Assembly: GCF_900083545.1 (NCBI RefSeq) | Contig: NZ_LT559262.1 | Location: 718,396-782,395 of the forward strand | DNA: 64,000 nt | Source of the DNA: Alistipes provencensis | GTDB taxonomy: Bacteria; Bacteroidota; Bacteroidia; Bacteroidales; Rikenellaceae | Reading direction: 5' to 3' | Shown: piece after piece, positions 35,109 through 43,507 of the stretch | Position numbering within the stretch: position 1 is the first letter of the stretch | Layout of the letters: each line of letters opens with the position of its first letter | Position numbers and translations under genes: made by a program | Notes under the pieces: generated by a model | Told to the model about the DNA's origin: nothing | Database searches by the model: none | The model's input: only the letters and a program-made list of their open reading frames with translations

Positions 35109-37676
35109 ATGAAACACATCAAACCAATCCTCACCGCTATGTATCTCTGCACGGTCCTCGCCGCAGCCGCAGCTCCCGTCCGTCAACACCTGCACGACGA
35201 CTGGCAGTTCCGTCAGGCGCGGCTCAACAACCGGTATCCCGCTTCGGTTCCCGGCACAATCCACACCGACCTGATGGCCAACCGGATCATCGAAGACCCC
35301 TATTTCCGCCTCAACGAGCGCGGAGTGCAATGGGTCGACAAGGAAGACTGGATTTATGAAACGCAGTTCGAAGTTGACGGCGACCTGCTCGCCCGCGAAC
35401 GGATAGAACTGGTCTTCGAAGGGCTCGACACCTATGCCGATGTTTGTCTCAACGACGAAAAGATACTCACGACCGACAATATGTTTCGCCGCTGGCGCAC
35501 GGAGGTCAAGCAATTACTCCATCCCGGCAAAAACACCCTGAAAGTCTATTTTCACTCTCCGATCAAAATCGACCTGCCCAAATACGACTCGTTGCCCTAC
35601 CGTTACGAAGCCATCAACGACCAGTCGGCCAACGGCGGGCTCTTCGACAAACGCGTGAGCATCTTCGCCCGTAAGGCGGGTTACCACTACGGCTGGGACT
35701 GGGGTCCGCGCCTCGTGACCTCGGGCATCTGGCGCCCGGTCTATCTGGAGGGCTGGGACGGCGCCCGCATCAGCGATGTCTTCTACCGTCAGCAGGAGGT
35801 TACGGCCAAGCGTGCCCGGATCGATGTCGAGGTGGAAATCGCCGCCGCACGCGACCTGACGGAAGCCGTAGTCACCGTCACCGCCCCCGGTGAAGGTATC
35901 GAGGCTTCGGTCACGACACCACTCCGCACCGGAATCAACAAAGTCACCGTTCCGCTCGACATCGCCTCCCCGAAACTTTGGTGGACACACGAGCTGGGCG
36001 AACCCCATCTCTACGAATTTCGCGCTTCGTTCTCCGCAGCCGGTGCCGCCGACAGCCGGACCACCCGCATCGGACTGCGTTCGCTGCGCCTCGTGCGCGA
36101 CAAGGTAGAGGACGGGACGACCTTCTATTTCGAACTCAACGGAGAACCCCTCTTCGCCAAAGGCGCCAACTATATCCCCTGCGACGTTTTCCTGCCGCGC
36201 GTCACGCGCGCCGTCTACGAAAAGACGATCGACGACGCCGCGGCCGTGAATATGAACATGCTGCGCGTCTGGGGCGGAGGTGTCTATGAAGACGATATTT
36301 TCTACGAACTCTGCGATGAAAGGGGTATTCTCGTATGGCAGGATTTCATGTTTGCATGCAGCATCTATCCCGCCGAGGGAGCATGGCTCGAAAACGTCCG
36401 GCTCGAAGCCGAAGACAACATCCGCCGTCTGCGCAACCACCCTTCGATCGCCGTATGGTGCGGCAACAACGAGTGCAACGACGCATGGTTCGGCTGGGGA
36501 TGGAATACCCGATACGCCAAGCAGGGGCATCCGGAATATGACAGGATCATCGACACGCAGTTCAAACGCCAATACTACGAGGTGCTGCCCGAAGCAGTCG
36601 CCGCATTCTCACCCGGCACGCCCTATCATCCTTCGTCACCGTGGTCCTGCTACGAAGGTACGAGCGAAAACAACGAAGGCGATACGCATTTCTGGAACGT
36701 GTGGCACAGCCGCGCACCGATTGCCGACTACAACACCACGCGCAGCCGCTTCTTCAGCGAATACGGCTTCCAGTCGTTCCCCGAGTACGCTTCCGTCCTG
36801 CGTTTCGCCCCCGAAGAGCGCGACTGGGATATCGAATCGGAGGTGATGATGGCCCACCAGCGCGGCGGCAGCTTCGCCAACATGCGTATTCGCCAGTACC
36901 TCGAAGACGAATACTGGCCCGCGCGCGATTTCCGCACGTTCCTCTACATGAGCCATGTCCTGCAGGGCGACGCCATCAAGACCGCCATCGAAGCGCACCG
37001 GCGCGACAAACCCTACTGCTGGGGATCGCTCTTCTGGCAGCACAACGACTGCTGGCCCGTGGCTTCGTGGGCCAGCCGCGACTGGTACGGCCGCTGGAAG
37101 GCACAACATTATTTCGCCCGCCCCGCCTTCGACGACATCCTCGTATCGCCCCTTGCCGGGGAAAACACGCTGAACGTCCGCCTTGTGTCCGACCGCCGCA
37201 AAACGGTCCGGGGAAAACTCCGGATAACGGTCATGAACATGGACGGTGCCGTCCTCTCGAAAAGCACCCGCAGCGTAACCGTCGCACCCAATGCCAGCCG
37301 GAACGTCTATTCGGCCGACATTTCCGGACTGTTGCGCGGTTGCGCCCGCAATCGGGCGATCGTCGTCACGGAATTCACGGCCGACGATCGCCGCTACGCC
37401 AACATCGGATATTTCGTCCCTCAAAAAGAGCTTGCGCTGCCCGAAGCCAACATCCGCTGGAGTGCCGAACCGACGACGGACGGTTACGCAATTACGCTCG
37501 CGAGCGACCGGTTCGTTCGCGCCGCATGGCTGTCGCTCGACGGCAACGAACATTTCGAGGATAATTATTTCGACCTCATACCGGGCGTCAGCAGAACGGT
37601 ACGGGTCGCAACGGCGCTGTCCCGGTCCGAATTCGACCGCATGTTACAAATCCTACACCTGCAGCAAACCCGATAA
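35109..37676 (+). CDS. GH2 beta-mannosidase
   Basis: An 855-residue exported enzyme (signal to about 22). The GH2 sugar-binding domain (about 25-200) contains VPGTIHTDLMANRII and GYHYGWDWGPRLVTSGIWRP, both typical of beta-mannosidases. The immunoglobulin-like domain is followed by the TIM barrel with WCGNNECNDAWFGWG (acid/base Glu455) and FFSEYGFQSFP (nucleophile Glu551). It releases mannose from the non-reducing end of beta-mannooligosaccharides in the periplasm. Confidence 0.93.
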   Translation: MKHIKPILTAMYLCTVLAAAAAPVRQHLHDDWQFRQARLNNRYPASVPGTIHTDLMANRIIEDPYFRLNERGVQWVDKEDWIYETQFEVDGDLLARERIELVFEGLDTYADVCLNDEKILTTDNMFRRWRTEVKQLLHPGKNTLKVYFHSPIKIDLPKYDSLPYRYEAINDQSANGGLFDKRVSIFARKAGYHYGWDWGPRLVTSGIWRPVYLEGWDGARISDVFYRQQEVTAKRARIDVEVEIAAARDLTEAVVTVTAPGEGIEASVTTPLRTGINKVTVPLDIASPKLWWTHELGEPHLYEFRASFSAAGAADSRTTRIGLRSLRLVRDKVEDGTTFYFELNGEPLFAKGANYIPCDVFLPRVTRAVYEKTIDDAAAVNMNMLRVWGGGVYEDDIFYELCDERGILVWQDFMFACSIYPAEGAWLENVRLEAEDNIRRLRNHPSIAVWCGNNECNDAWFGWGWNTRYAKQGHPEYDRIIDTQFKRQYYEVLPEAVAAFSPGTPYHPSSPWSCYEGTSENNEGDTHFWNVWHSRAPIADYNTTRSRFFSEYGFQSFPEYASVLRFAPEERDWDIESEVMMAHQRGGSFANMRIRQYLEDEYWPARDFRTFLYMSHVLQGDAIKTAIEAHRRDKPYCWGSLFWQHNDCWPVASWASRDWYGRWKAQHYFARPAFDDILVSPLAGENTLNVRLVSDRRKTVRGKLRITVMNMDGAVLSKSTRSVTVAPNASRNVYSADISGLLRGCARNRAIVVTEFTADDRRYANIGYFVPQKELALPEANIRWSAEPTTDGYAITLASDRFVRAAWLSLDGNEHFEDNYFDLIPGVSRTVRVATALSRSEFDRMLQILHLQQTR

Positions 37677-37687
37677 AATTACCCACT

Positions 37688-38623
37688 ATGAAATACATAC
37701 TGCGCCTTTTGCTGGCCGTCGGCCTGTGCTTTGCCTGCAGCGGCCTGTTCGCCCAGAAATTTCCCAACTATCCCGTCCCCCAACAACCCGATACGCTGCG
37801 GATTCTCGGCATCGGCAACAGCTTCACCGACGACGGCATGATGTACCTGCCCCAGTTGCTGGAGGCTGCCGGCATCCGGAATGTCGTGCTGGGACGTCTC
37901 TATATCGGAGGATGTTCGCTCGAACGCCATTGTCGGGAATATATCGGCAGCACCCCTGCGTATATCTATTACAAGTCGGCTTCAAACCGTTGGGAGACCA
38001 TCTCGAAGAAAGCGACCTTGCTGGATGGACTCACCGACGAACGATGGGACGTTGTGGTACTGCAACAGGCGTCGGGCAAGTCGGGCATGTATTCAACCTA
38101 TCAGCCTTGGTTCAACCGGCTGGCTGAGATTGTACGATGGTACTGCCCTAATGCCGGAGCCTGCATCGCATGGCAACAAACATGGGCCTATGCCCGCAAT
38201 TCACAACACAAGGATTTCGGACGATACGAGAAGAGCCAGCAACTGATGTACCGAGGAATCGTAGCGTCGGTCGAACAGCTTATGCGGGAGACCTCCGTCG
38301 AAGTGGTCGTCCCGTCGGGTACGGCGATTCAGGACTTGCGCAATACGGCGTTGTGCGACTCACTGGACCTGACGCGCGACGGATACCACCTGAATCCGAA
38401 GGCGGGGCGTTATACGGCGGCCTGCGCATGGTTCCAGACGCTTGTGGCACCGGCCTTCGGAACGACCGTAGCAGGAAACGGCTGCCGGCTGGCAGGAACC
38501 CCTTACGAACTGACCCCACAAGAGACTGAGGCCTGTCAGGAGGCAGCCCGCAGAGCCTGTATCCGGCGATTTTCCGTTTGGACGGAACCTGTCGCCAGCG
38601 AGAGTGAAACGGACGTCCGGTAA
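37688..38623 (+). CDS. DUF4886 SGNH-fold hydrolase, probable carbohydrate esterase
   Basis: A 311-residue exported protein (signal to about 22). The SGNH block I is GIGNSFTDDG (Ser45), block II lies around LYIGGCSLERH, block III resembles VVLQQASG, and the C-terminal TRDGYHLNPKAGRY provides the Asp/His pair. This is the DUF4886 pattern of PUL-associated SGNH proteins. It starts 11 bases after the beta-mannosidase, so removal of acetyl groups from mannan is a reasonable inference; acyl specificity is unknown. Confidence 0.8.
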   Translation: MKYILRLLLAVGLCFACSGLFAQKFPNYPVPQQPDTLRILGIGNSFTDDGMMYLPQLLEAAGIRNVVLGRLYIGGCSLERHCREYIGSTPAYIYYKSASNRWETISKKATLLDGLTDERWDVVVLQQASGKSGMYSTYQPWFNRLAEIVRWYCPNAGACIAWQQTWAYARNSQHKDFGRYEKSQQLMYRGIVASVEQLMRETSVEVVVPSGTAIQDLRNTALCDSLDLTRDGYHLNPKAGRYTAACAWFQTLVAPAFGTTVAGNGCRLAGTPYELTPQETEACQEAARRACIRRFSVWTEPVASESETDVR

Positions 38624-38643
38624 ATTCCCAAATTCAGGATCTT

Positions 38644-39477
38644 ATGAAACGATTGTTGCTCACCCTGATTGCTTTGCTTGTCAGCACTGCAGACAGTTTC
38701 GCACAGAAGATAACTTACCACACAGAAACGGCGGTAGCATATCGTGCTACCGCCGGCAATCGCATGATCGACTCAATGTGTCGTCTGGACCTCTCCTATC
38801 CGGCGGACAAGCCCGGCTTCACGACAGTCATCTGGTTTCACGGAGGAGGTCTTTCGGGCGGACACCGGGAAATTCCACAGGCACTTCGGGAACAGGGATT
38901 TGCAGTAGTTGGAGCGGGCTACCGTCTTACGCCGCATGTAAAGGTCGCGGACTGCGTCGACGATGCGGCAGCGGCTACCGCTTGGGTTGTACGAAACATT
39001 GTCTCTTATGGAGGCAACCCGAAACGAATCATCGTAGCCGGACACTCTGCAGGCGGTTATCTGTCCTCTATGATCGGATTGGACAAACGGTGGCTGAAGC
39101 CTTACGGTATTGATCCGGACACGACATTCATGGCGCTGATTCCCTACAGCGGTCAGGTGGTAACGCATTTCGCCCGTCGCCGGGAACTGGGACTCCCCGA
39201 TACACAGCCGCTGGTAGACGATATGGCGCCTCTGAATCACGTCCGGAAAGATTGTGCGCCAATGCTGATCCTCTCAGGAGACCGCGAACTGGAAATGCTG
39301 GGCCGTTACGAGGAGACAGCTTATTTCTGGCGGATGATGCAGGTTGTCGGGCATCCCGATGTGCAAATAATGGAATTCGACGGCTTTAATCATGGCAATA
39401 TGCCGCAAGCAGGCCATTATGTAACAATTCGCTATATCCACGAACTGGAAAAATCACTTGAAAACGAATTGCCATAA
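38644..39477 (+). CDS. Alpha/beta-hydrolase fold esterase
   Basis: A 277-residue exported protein (signal to about 20). The oxyanion motif is WFHGGGLSGG (64-73), the nucleophile elbow is AGHSAGGYLSS (Ser135), a likely acid lies in LILSGDRELEM and the His in GFNHGNM. This is the BD-FAE/HSL-like pattern found in carbohydrate acyl esterases. It is the last gene of the plus-strand arm and may work with the DUF4886 protein in deacylating mannan. Confidence 0.85.
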   Translation: MKRLLLTLIALLVSTADSFAQKITYHTETAVAYRATAGNRMIDSMCRLDLSYPADKPGFTTVIWFHGGGLSGGHREIPQALREQGFAVVGAGYRLTPHVKVADCVDDAAAATAWVVRNIVSYGGNPKRIIVAGHSAGGYLSSMIGLDKRWLKPYGIDPDTTFMALIPYSGQVVTHFARRRELGLPDTQPLVDDMAPLNHVRKDCAPMLILSGDRELEMLGRYEETAYFWRMMQVVGHPDVQIMEFDGFNHGNMPQAGHYVTIRYIHELEKSLENELP

Positions 39478-39529
39478 TATACTGTAACTATTCAAATCTA
39501 CAAGACGTCTTTATCTGTACATTGCTTTA

Positions 39530-39538
39530 GGGGGGGGG
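39530..39538 (+). repeat. G9 homopolymer between convergent genes
   Basis: Nine consecutive G in the 73-base gap between the esterase and the convergent HTH gene. A short imperfect hairpin (GACCGG / CCGGTC, 39541-39559) follows and includes the HTH stop codon. No T-run is present, so it is not an obvious terminator. Confidence 0.9.
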
Positions 39539-39550
39539 TAGACCGGATGG

Positions 39551-39850
39551 CTACCGGTCGTGAGCTTTGTGGACAGACAACACGCTGTAATAGTTCTCTT
39601 CCGGGACTTCGTTTATCCCGGATTCCGGATAGAGGGTGATCCCTCCGATACGGATGTAGGGGATTATTCCTTTATCCCGGTAATTCTGCAAGGTCCGACG
39701 GCTGATGTGCAGATGTGTCTGCATTTGCTCGGTCGTCAGATACCGCCCCTCCGTCAATGCCGGTTTGACGAGGAACGGAATCCGAAGGAGTTTTACGAAC
39801 GTTTGGGAATCAATATAGAACCGGGCCAAAAACAGGGCATAAAACTCCAT
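39551..39850 (-). CDS. Small helix-turn-helix protein coupled to the LytTR regulator
   Basis: A 99-residue protein. The C-terminal half is an HTH_17/MerR-like DNA-binding motif: LTTEQMQTHLHISRRTLQNY (about 39-58) followed by RIGGITLYP, the usual wing of excisionase-type HTH proteins in Bacteroidales. The N-terminal 35 residues are hydrophobic and basic with no recognised domain. Its ATG shares one base with the stop of the response regulator (TAATG), so translation is coupled and it belongs to that operon. Confidence 0.7.
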   Translation of the reverse strand: MEFYALFLARFYIDSQTFVKLLRIPFLVKPALTEGRYLTTEQMQTHLHISRRTLQNYRDKGIIPYIRIGGITLYPESGINEVPEENYYSVLSVHKAHDR

Positions 39851-40554
39851 TAACGATCTTTACTGTCCATCTTCTCGATAAAGTCAGGATAGAATGCCCG
39901 TCCGATCGGCAGCGTCGTATCGGAGCCGCAGAGCGTGAGGTTCGTGCGGGTATAGGTGGCGACGCGATGCAGAGGGACGATGAACGATTTATGGATGCGC
40001 ACGAATGTCGCGGGCAGCAGTTCCGCAAGGCTTTTCAGGCTCATTTGCGAAAGTGCCGGACGTGCTCCGTACAGATGTATGCGGACATAGTTGTCCATCG
40101 CCTCGATGTAGACGATCTCCCGAAGCGGAATCTTCACGTTTTTGTATTCGATCTTGACTGTAATCGCCTCTTCCTCCCGCACAGGCTGCCGTGCGAGTTC
40201 CCGAAGCGTCTGTAACTGCCGGGCCTTTTCGACTGCGCGGCAGAAGCGCGGATAGGAAAAGGGCTTGTGCAGGAAATCCGCCGCGTCGAGGTCGAACCCG
40301 TCCACGGCATATTGCGCATAGGCTGTCGTGAAGACCAGAAAAGTTCCTTTCGGAATTTCACGGGCCAGCTCCACGCCGCTGATCTCACCCATTCGGATGT
40401 CCAGAAACAGCAGGTCGGGCGCGGCGCGCAGCACCTCGTGCATTCCGACGACGGGATCGGAATAGGTTTTCAATTCCATACCGCCCATCCGTTCGCAGTA
40501 ACGGGCAAGGACACTCAATGCGACGGGTTCGTCGTCTATGGCGATGCAGTTCAT
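39850..40554 (-). CDS. LytTR-family response regulator
   Basis: A 234-residue protein: receiver domain (1-120) with acidic pocket DDE (7-9), phospho-acceptor Asp52 in LLFLDIRMG, conserved Thr in FTTAYAQYA and Lys in FLHKPFS; LytTR DNA-binding domain (about 135-230) with REIVYIEAMDNYVRIHL and RIHKSFIVPL. It is 1 base downstream of the sensor kinase stop. Target genes are unknown; the divergent small envelope genes are candidates. Confidence 0.93.
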   Translation of the reverse strand: MNCIAIDDEPVALSVLARYCERMGGMELKTYSDPVVGMHEVLRAAPDLLFLDIRMGEISGVELAREIPKGTFLVFTTAYAQYAVDGFDLDAADFLHKPFSYPRFCRAVEKARQLQTLRELARQPVREEEAITVKIEYKNVKIPLREIVYIEAMDNYVRIHLYGARPALSQMSLKSLAELLPATFVRIHKSFIVPLHRVATYTRTNLTLCGSDTTLPIGRAFYPDFIEKMDSKDR

Positions 40555-40555
40555 T

Positions 40556-41605
40556 TCAATGCAGTTTAAGATCGAGCGTTACGCGGTATTCGTCCGCTTC
40601 TTCCCGGATTTCGAGTGTATAGCGGCCGGGATAAAGCAGGTCGAGCCGTTTGCGGCAGTTGGCGATGCCGAAGCCGCTCTTCTCGGCGGACGGACGCACG
40701 ACGACCGGATTGCGGGTCGTAAAATGCAGCCAATCGCCGTCGAGGGCCAAACCGATGAAAATATCGCTCCGCACATGAGACGACACGCCGTATTTAAGTG
40801 CATTCTCCACGAAGGTGATGAGGATCATCGGGGCGATCGCGGCATCGGGACGCTCATTGCGTTTCTCGATCGAAAAATGAACATGCGTGCGGTCGTTCAT
40901 GCGGTTTTTCTGCAACTCGATATACTGGCGGATGTAGTCGATCTCGGCCCGGAGGGGAACCTTATCCTTTTCGGCGTTGGTGTACATGTATTTGGTCAGG
41001 TCCATGAACTGCATGAACGCCGTCTCGGCCCGTGACACGTCGGTCAGCATCAGCCCGTAAAGGGTATTGAGCGTGTTGAAGAGGAAATGGGGATTGATCT
41101 GGACTTTGTAAAGAGCCAGCTCCGCCTTCCGTCGTTCGTGCTCCGCGGCCTGCCGTTCGACGATCTGGCGGTAAAGCTCGGCAAGCGTGCCCACGGCGAA
41201 ACTGAATGCCGCGACGACGACATAAAGGAACCACACGGCCCGCTGATGGAGAATCATCAGACCCGCACGGGGCGTCATTTCGGGAGCATAAGCCCGGGGC
41301 CGCATCCGGGGCATGGCCTGCTGGGGAATCTCGAAGCGGTAGCGGGAAATAAGCCACGTCACAACGAGAGTGACGGCGATAACGGCAATGGCGGCGACAA
41401 TCTGCCGACGGCCGCGGAACATGCGCGGAACGGCATAATAGCGGTATGCGAAATAGACGACGTAAAGCCACCCCACGAACAATACGACGAACGGCGCGTT
41501 GCTCGCGGCCCAGCGATTGACCGGCAGCAGCCAGATCATGAAAGGCAGCAGGACAAGGCAGAAAGCCAAGTCGATCACAAGGGGCAGACAGTTGTTCGTG
41601 CGCAT
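40556..41605 (-). CDS. LytS/YehU-like sensor histidine kinase
   Basis: A 349-residue membrane kinase with four hydrophobic helices in the first 170 residues, then a His_kinase domain with QINPHFLFNTLNTLYGLM (phospho-accepting His) and a HATPase with FVENALKYGV and SGFGIANCRKRLDLLY. The start is set at ATG 41605: a perfect -7 box at 41637-41630 would begin RNA near 41623, so the in-frame ATG at 41626 would lie at or before the transcript start. It pairs with the LytTR regulator that follows. Confidence 0.9.
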   Translation of the reverse strand: MRTNNCLPLVIDLAFCLVLLPFMIWLLPVNRWAASNAPFVVLFVGWLYVVYFAYRYYAVPRMFRGRRQIVAAIAVIAVTLVVTWLISRYRFEIPQQAMPRMRPRAYAPEMTPRAGLMILHQRAVWFLYVVVAAFSFAVGTLAELYRQIVERQAAEHERRKAELALYKVQINPHFLFNTLNTLYGLMLTDVSRAETAFMQFMDLTKYMYTNAEKDKVPLRAEIDYIRQYIELQKNRMNDRTHVHFSIEKRNERPDAAIAPMILITFVENALKYGVSSHVRSDIFIGLALDGDWLHFTTRNPVVVRPSAEKSGFGIANCRKRLDLLYPGRYTLEIREEADEYRVTLDLKLH

Positions 41606-41629
41606 ACTGTTCAGCGGTTCATCCATTTG

Positions 41630-41637
41630 CAAAGATA
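41630..41637 (-). promoter_or_regulatory. Promoter of the LytS/LytTR operon
   Basis: TATCTTTG on the minus strand is an exact -7 match; a TTTT lies 20 bases upstream in place of the -33 TTTG. It decides the kinase start codon (41605). Confidence 0.6.
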
Positions 41638-41744
41638 GCAAGATTCGGGCATTCGTGAAAATTCCCGGCAGGTCGTTGGCCCCTGTTTTCGTGCCGTTCG
41701 CCACTACATTCCGGGGCAGGCGTTTTTTCTGTCTCTCTACTGGC

Positions 41745-41752
41745 TATCTTCG
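41745..41752 (+). promoter_or_regulatory. Candidate -7 element, divergent from kinase promoter
   Basis: TATCTTCG is one base off TAnnTTTG and lies about 30 bases before the ATG at 41782, with a T-run (41723-41728) about 16 bases upstream. It would drive the small envelope-gene operon. Confidence 0.4.
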
Positions 41753-41781
41753 TTTCAGCAAACCGAAAAATTGTTGTAGCT

Positions 41782-42180
41782 ATGAAAAAGATCGTGTTGG
41801 TTCTCGCGGCAATGATGTTTGCCGGAATCGTTCAGCAGGCCGAAGGCGCAGCCCGCCGCCCTCATACGGCGACCATTCGGGTCGGAGGTCCTCGGTGGCA
41901 TATCGGCATGCGGTTTTTGAAGCGTCCGCACCGCTGCATCGTAATCCGTTTCAGAGACGTACCTTATTATTACGCCGCCGGAGTCTATTATCGGAAAGTC
42001 GGCAAGGAGTACGAAGTGGTCCTGCCCCAGATCGGAATGCAGGTTCCCGAACTGCCTGAGTACGGCGTGAAAACCATCGAGACTGACGACGGCATCCGTT
42101 TCGTCTATGACGGTGTGATTTACAAGGCCGTACCGACGAAAAAAGGCGTGAAATACGAGGTCGTGGGATTCATGAAATAA
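41782..42180 (+). CDS. Small exported protein, DUF6515-like
   Basis: A 132-residue protein with a signal peptide (to about 22) and a basic, Tyr-rich mature part containing DVPYYYAAGVYYRKVGKEYEVVLP, a pattern I associate with small exported proteins of the DUF6515 type. No catalytic motif is visible. It is divergent from the LytS/LytTR pair and 29 bases before the broken Spy-like gene, so it may belong to that system's output. Confidence 0.65.
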   Translation: MKKIVLVLAAMMFAGIVQQAEGAARRPHTATIRVGGPRWHIGMRFLKRPHRCIVIRFRDVPYYYAAGVYYRKVGKEYEVVLPQIGMQVPELPEYGVKTIETDDGIRFVYDGVIYKAVPTKKGVKYEVVGFMK

Positions 42181-42209
42181 GAACCGATAAAACCTAAAAA
42201 CAACGTATT

Positions 42210-42580
42210 ATGAAAAAAATCGTATTTGCAATGCTGGCCGTATTGGCCGCATGCCGGATCGCCGCGGCACAGCCCGCGCAGCAGGAAAACGCATGACGCC
42301 GCAACAGCGCACCGAGCAGCGCATCGCTCGCATGGACGCCAAATTGAAACTGACCGACGAACAGAAAAAGCAGATCCGAATGTTCTGCGCCGAGTTCAAT
42401 GCCCGAAAGTTCGCTCCCGAAGAGCGCAAGAAAGCATTGGCCGAGTTGAACGAAAAGATCGCCTCGGTCCTGACGGCCGAGCAGGAGACGATTTATCGCC
42501 AGATGCAGAAAGAGGCCGCCGCACGCCGGAAAACCGAAAAAGCGAAGGGGCAGTCAGAAGTCAAAAAAGACCGGACATGA
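42210..42580 (+). pseudogene. Spy/CpxP-like periplasmic protein, frameshifted after the signal peptide
   Basis: ATG 42210 begins a good signal peptide (MKKIVFAMLAVLAAC...) that hits TGA at 42296-42298 after 28 codons. The helical mature part continues in another frame (GKRMTPQQRTEQRIARMD... to 42580) and has the Spy/DUF4890-type pattern LKLTDEQKKQIRMF. Adding one base near CAGGAAAAC (42281-42290) would join the two parts perfectly. So it is a recent one-base deletion, a sequencing error, or a slippage site. The mature part also has an ATG at 42293 overlapping the TGA (ATGA), which could give a cytoplasmic fragment by reinitiation. Confidence 0.75.
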
Positions 42581-43470
42581 GCAAACACCTATTTTTCGCA
42601 ACGATGATCCTGTGTCTTTCATGCGAAACGAACGGCGGCGAACGGCAGCAGCTTCAATCGTTTATGTTGCAGGAACCGGAACTTCTGGCAAGCGGATTCC
42701 GGTTTACGGAAGGGCCTGCGTGGTGCGCGGACGGCTATTTGCTGTTCAGCGATCTCAACGACAATAAGATTTATAAGTGGACCGAACGTGACGGCGTTAC
42801 GACTTTTTTAAGCCCCAGTGAAAATTCGAACGGCATCTTCTATGACGGCACGCGGTTTTGGGTATGCCGCCACATGGCCAGAAACATTGCTGTACTGAGC
42901 AAAGAGGGCGAGATCGCATCGGTTGTCGGCTCGTATGACGGGCTTAAACTGAACAGCCCGAACGATATTGCCGTAAGCAAACAAGGAACCGTATACTTCA
43001 CCGATCCGGATTACGGTGTCGAACCGGAGGATCGGGAACTGGATTTCGAAGGGGTGTATTATGTCGTTAAGGGTAGCGAAGAAGCCATCCTTGCCGATGG
43101 TTCCCTATCGAAGCCCAACGGCGTGGCGCTTTCGCCCGACCACTCGAAACTCTATGTTTGCGAGAGCAGTTCCAATACGATCCATGTTTTCGACCTGACT
43201 CCGGCGGGAAAACCGGTGAACAAGCGGGCGCTCTGCAAGATTGTCGGAGACGGAGAGGTCGACGGCATCGCCTGCCATAAGAGCGGCTGTCTTTTCATCG
43301 CTTTCTCTGCGGGAGGTGTAGTCGTACTTTCCCCGGAAGGAGCGCAAAAAGAACGCATTACATTCTCGGCAAAGGACCGGATTCGTAATCTGTGCTTCGG
43401 GGAAGACGATGGAAACGCCCTTTTCGTAGCGGCAAGCCAGTCATTGTACAGGGTACGTTTGACCTATTAA
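42577..43470 (+). CDS. SMP-30/gluconolactonase-like lipoprotein
   Basis: A 297-residue lipoprotein (lipobox LCLSC, Cys16). It is a six-bladed beta-propeller with SMP-30 features: the metal-ligand Glu in FRFTEGPAWCADGYLLFSD, NSNGIFYDG, LNSPNDIAVSKQGTVYFTDP and SKPNGVALSPD. Family members hydrolyse sugar lactones; here the anchored form suggests a periplasmic lactonase or a propeller with another role. Its ATG overlaps the stop of the broken Spy-like gene (ATGA), so its translation depended on that frame. Confidence 0.85.
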   Translation: MSKHLFFATMILCLSCETNGGERQQLQSFMLQEPELLASGFRFTEGPAWCADGYLLFSDLNDNKIYKWTERDGVTTFLSPSENSNGIFYDGTRFWVCRHMARNIAVLSKEGEIASVVGSYDGLKLNSPNDIAVSKQGTVYFTDPDYGVEPEDRELDFEGVYYVVKGSEEAILADGSLSKPNGVALSPDHSKLYVCESSSNTIHVFDLTPAGKPVNKRALCKIVGDGEVDGIACHKSGCLFIAFSAGGVVVLSPEGAQKERITFSAKDRIRNLCFGEDDGNALFVAASQSLYRVRLTY

Positions 43471-43507
43471 GGCATGATTCAAAAACAAAGATAAAATATA
43501 CGGAAAT

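Noticed and set aside
41626..41704. Longer N-termini for the LytS-like kinase
   Set aside because: They would start at or upstream of the predicted transcription start set by the exact -7 box at 41637-41630.
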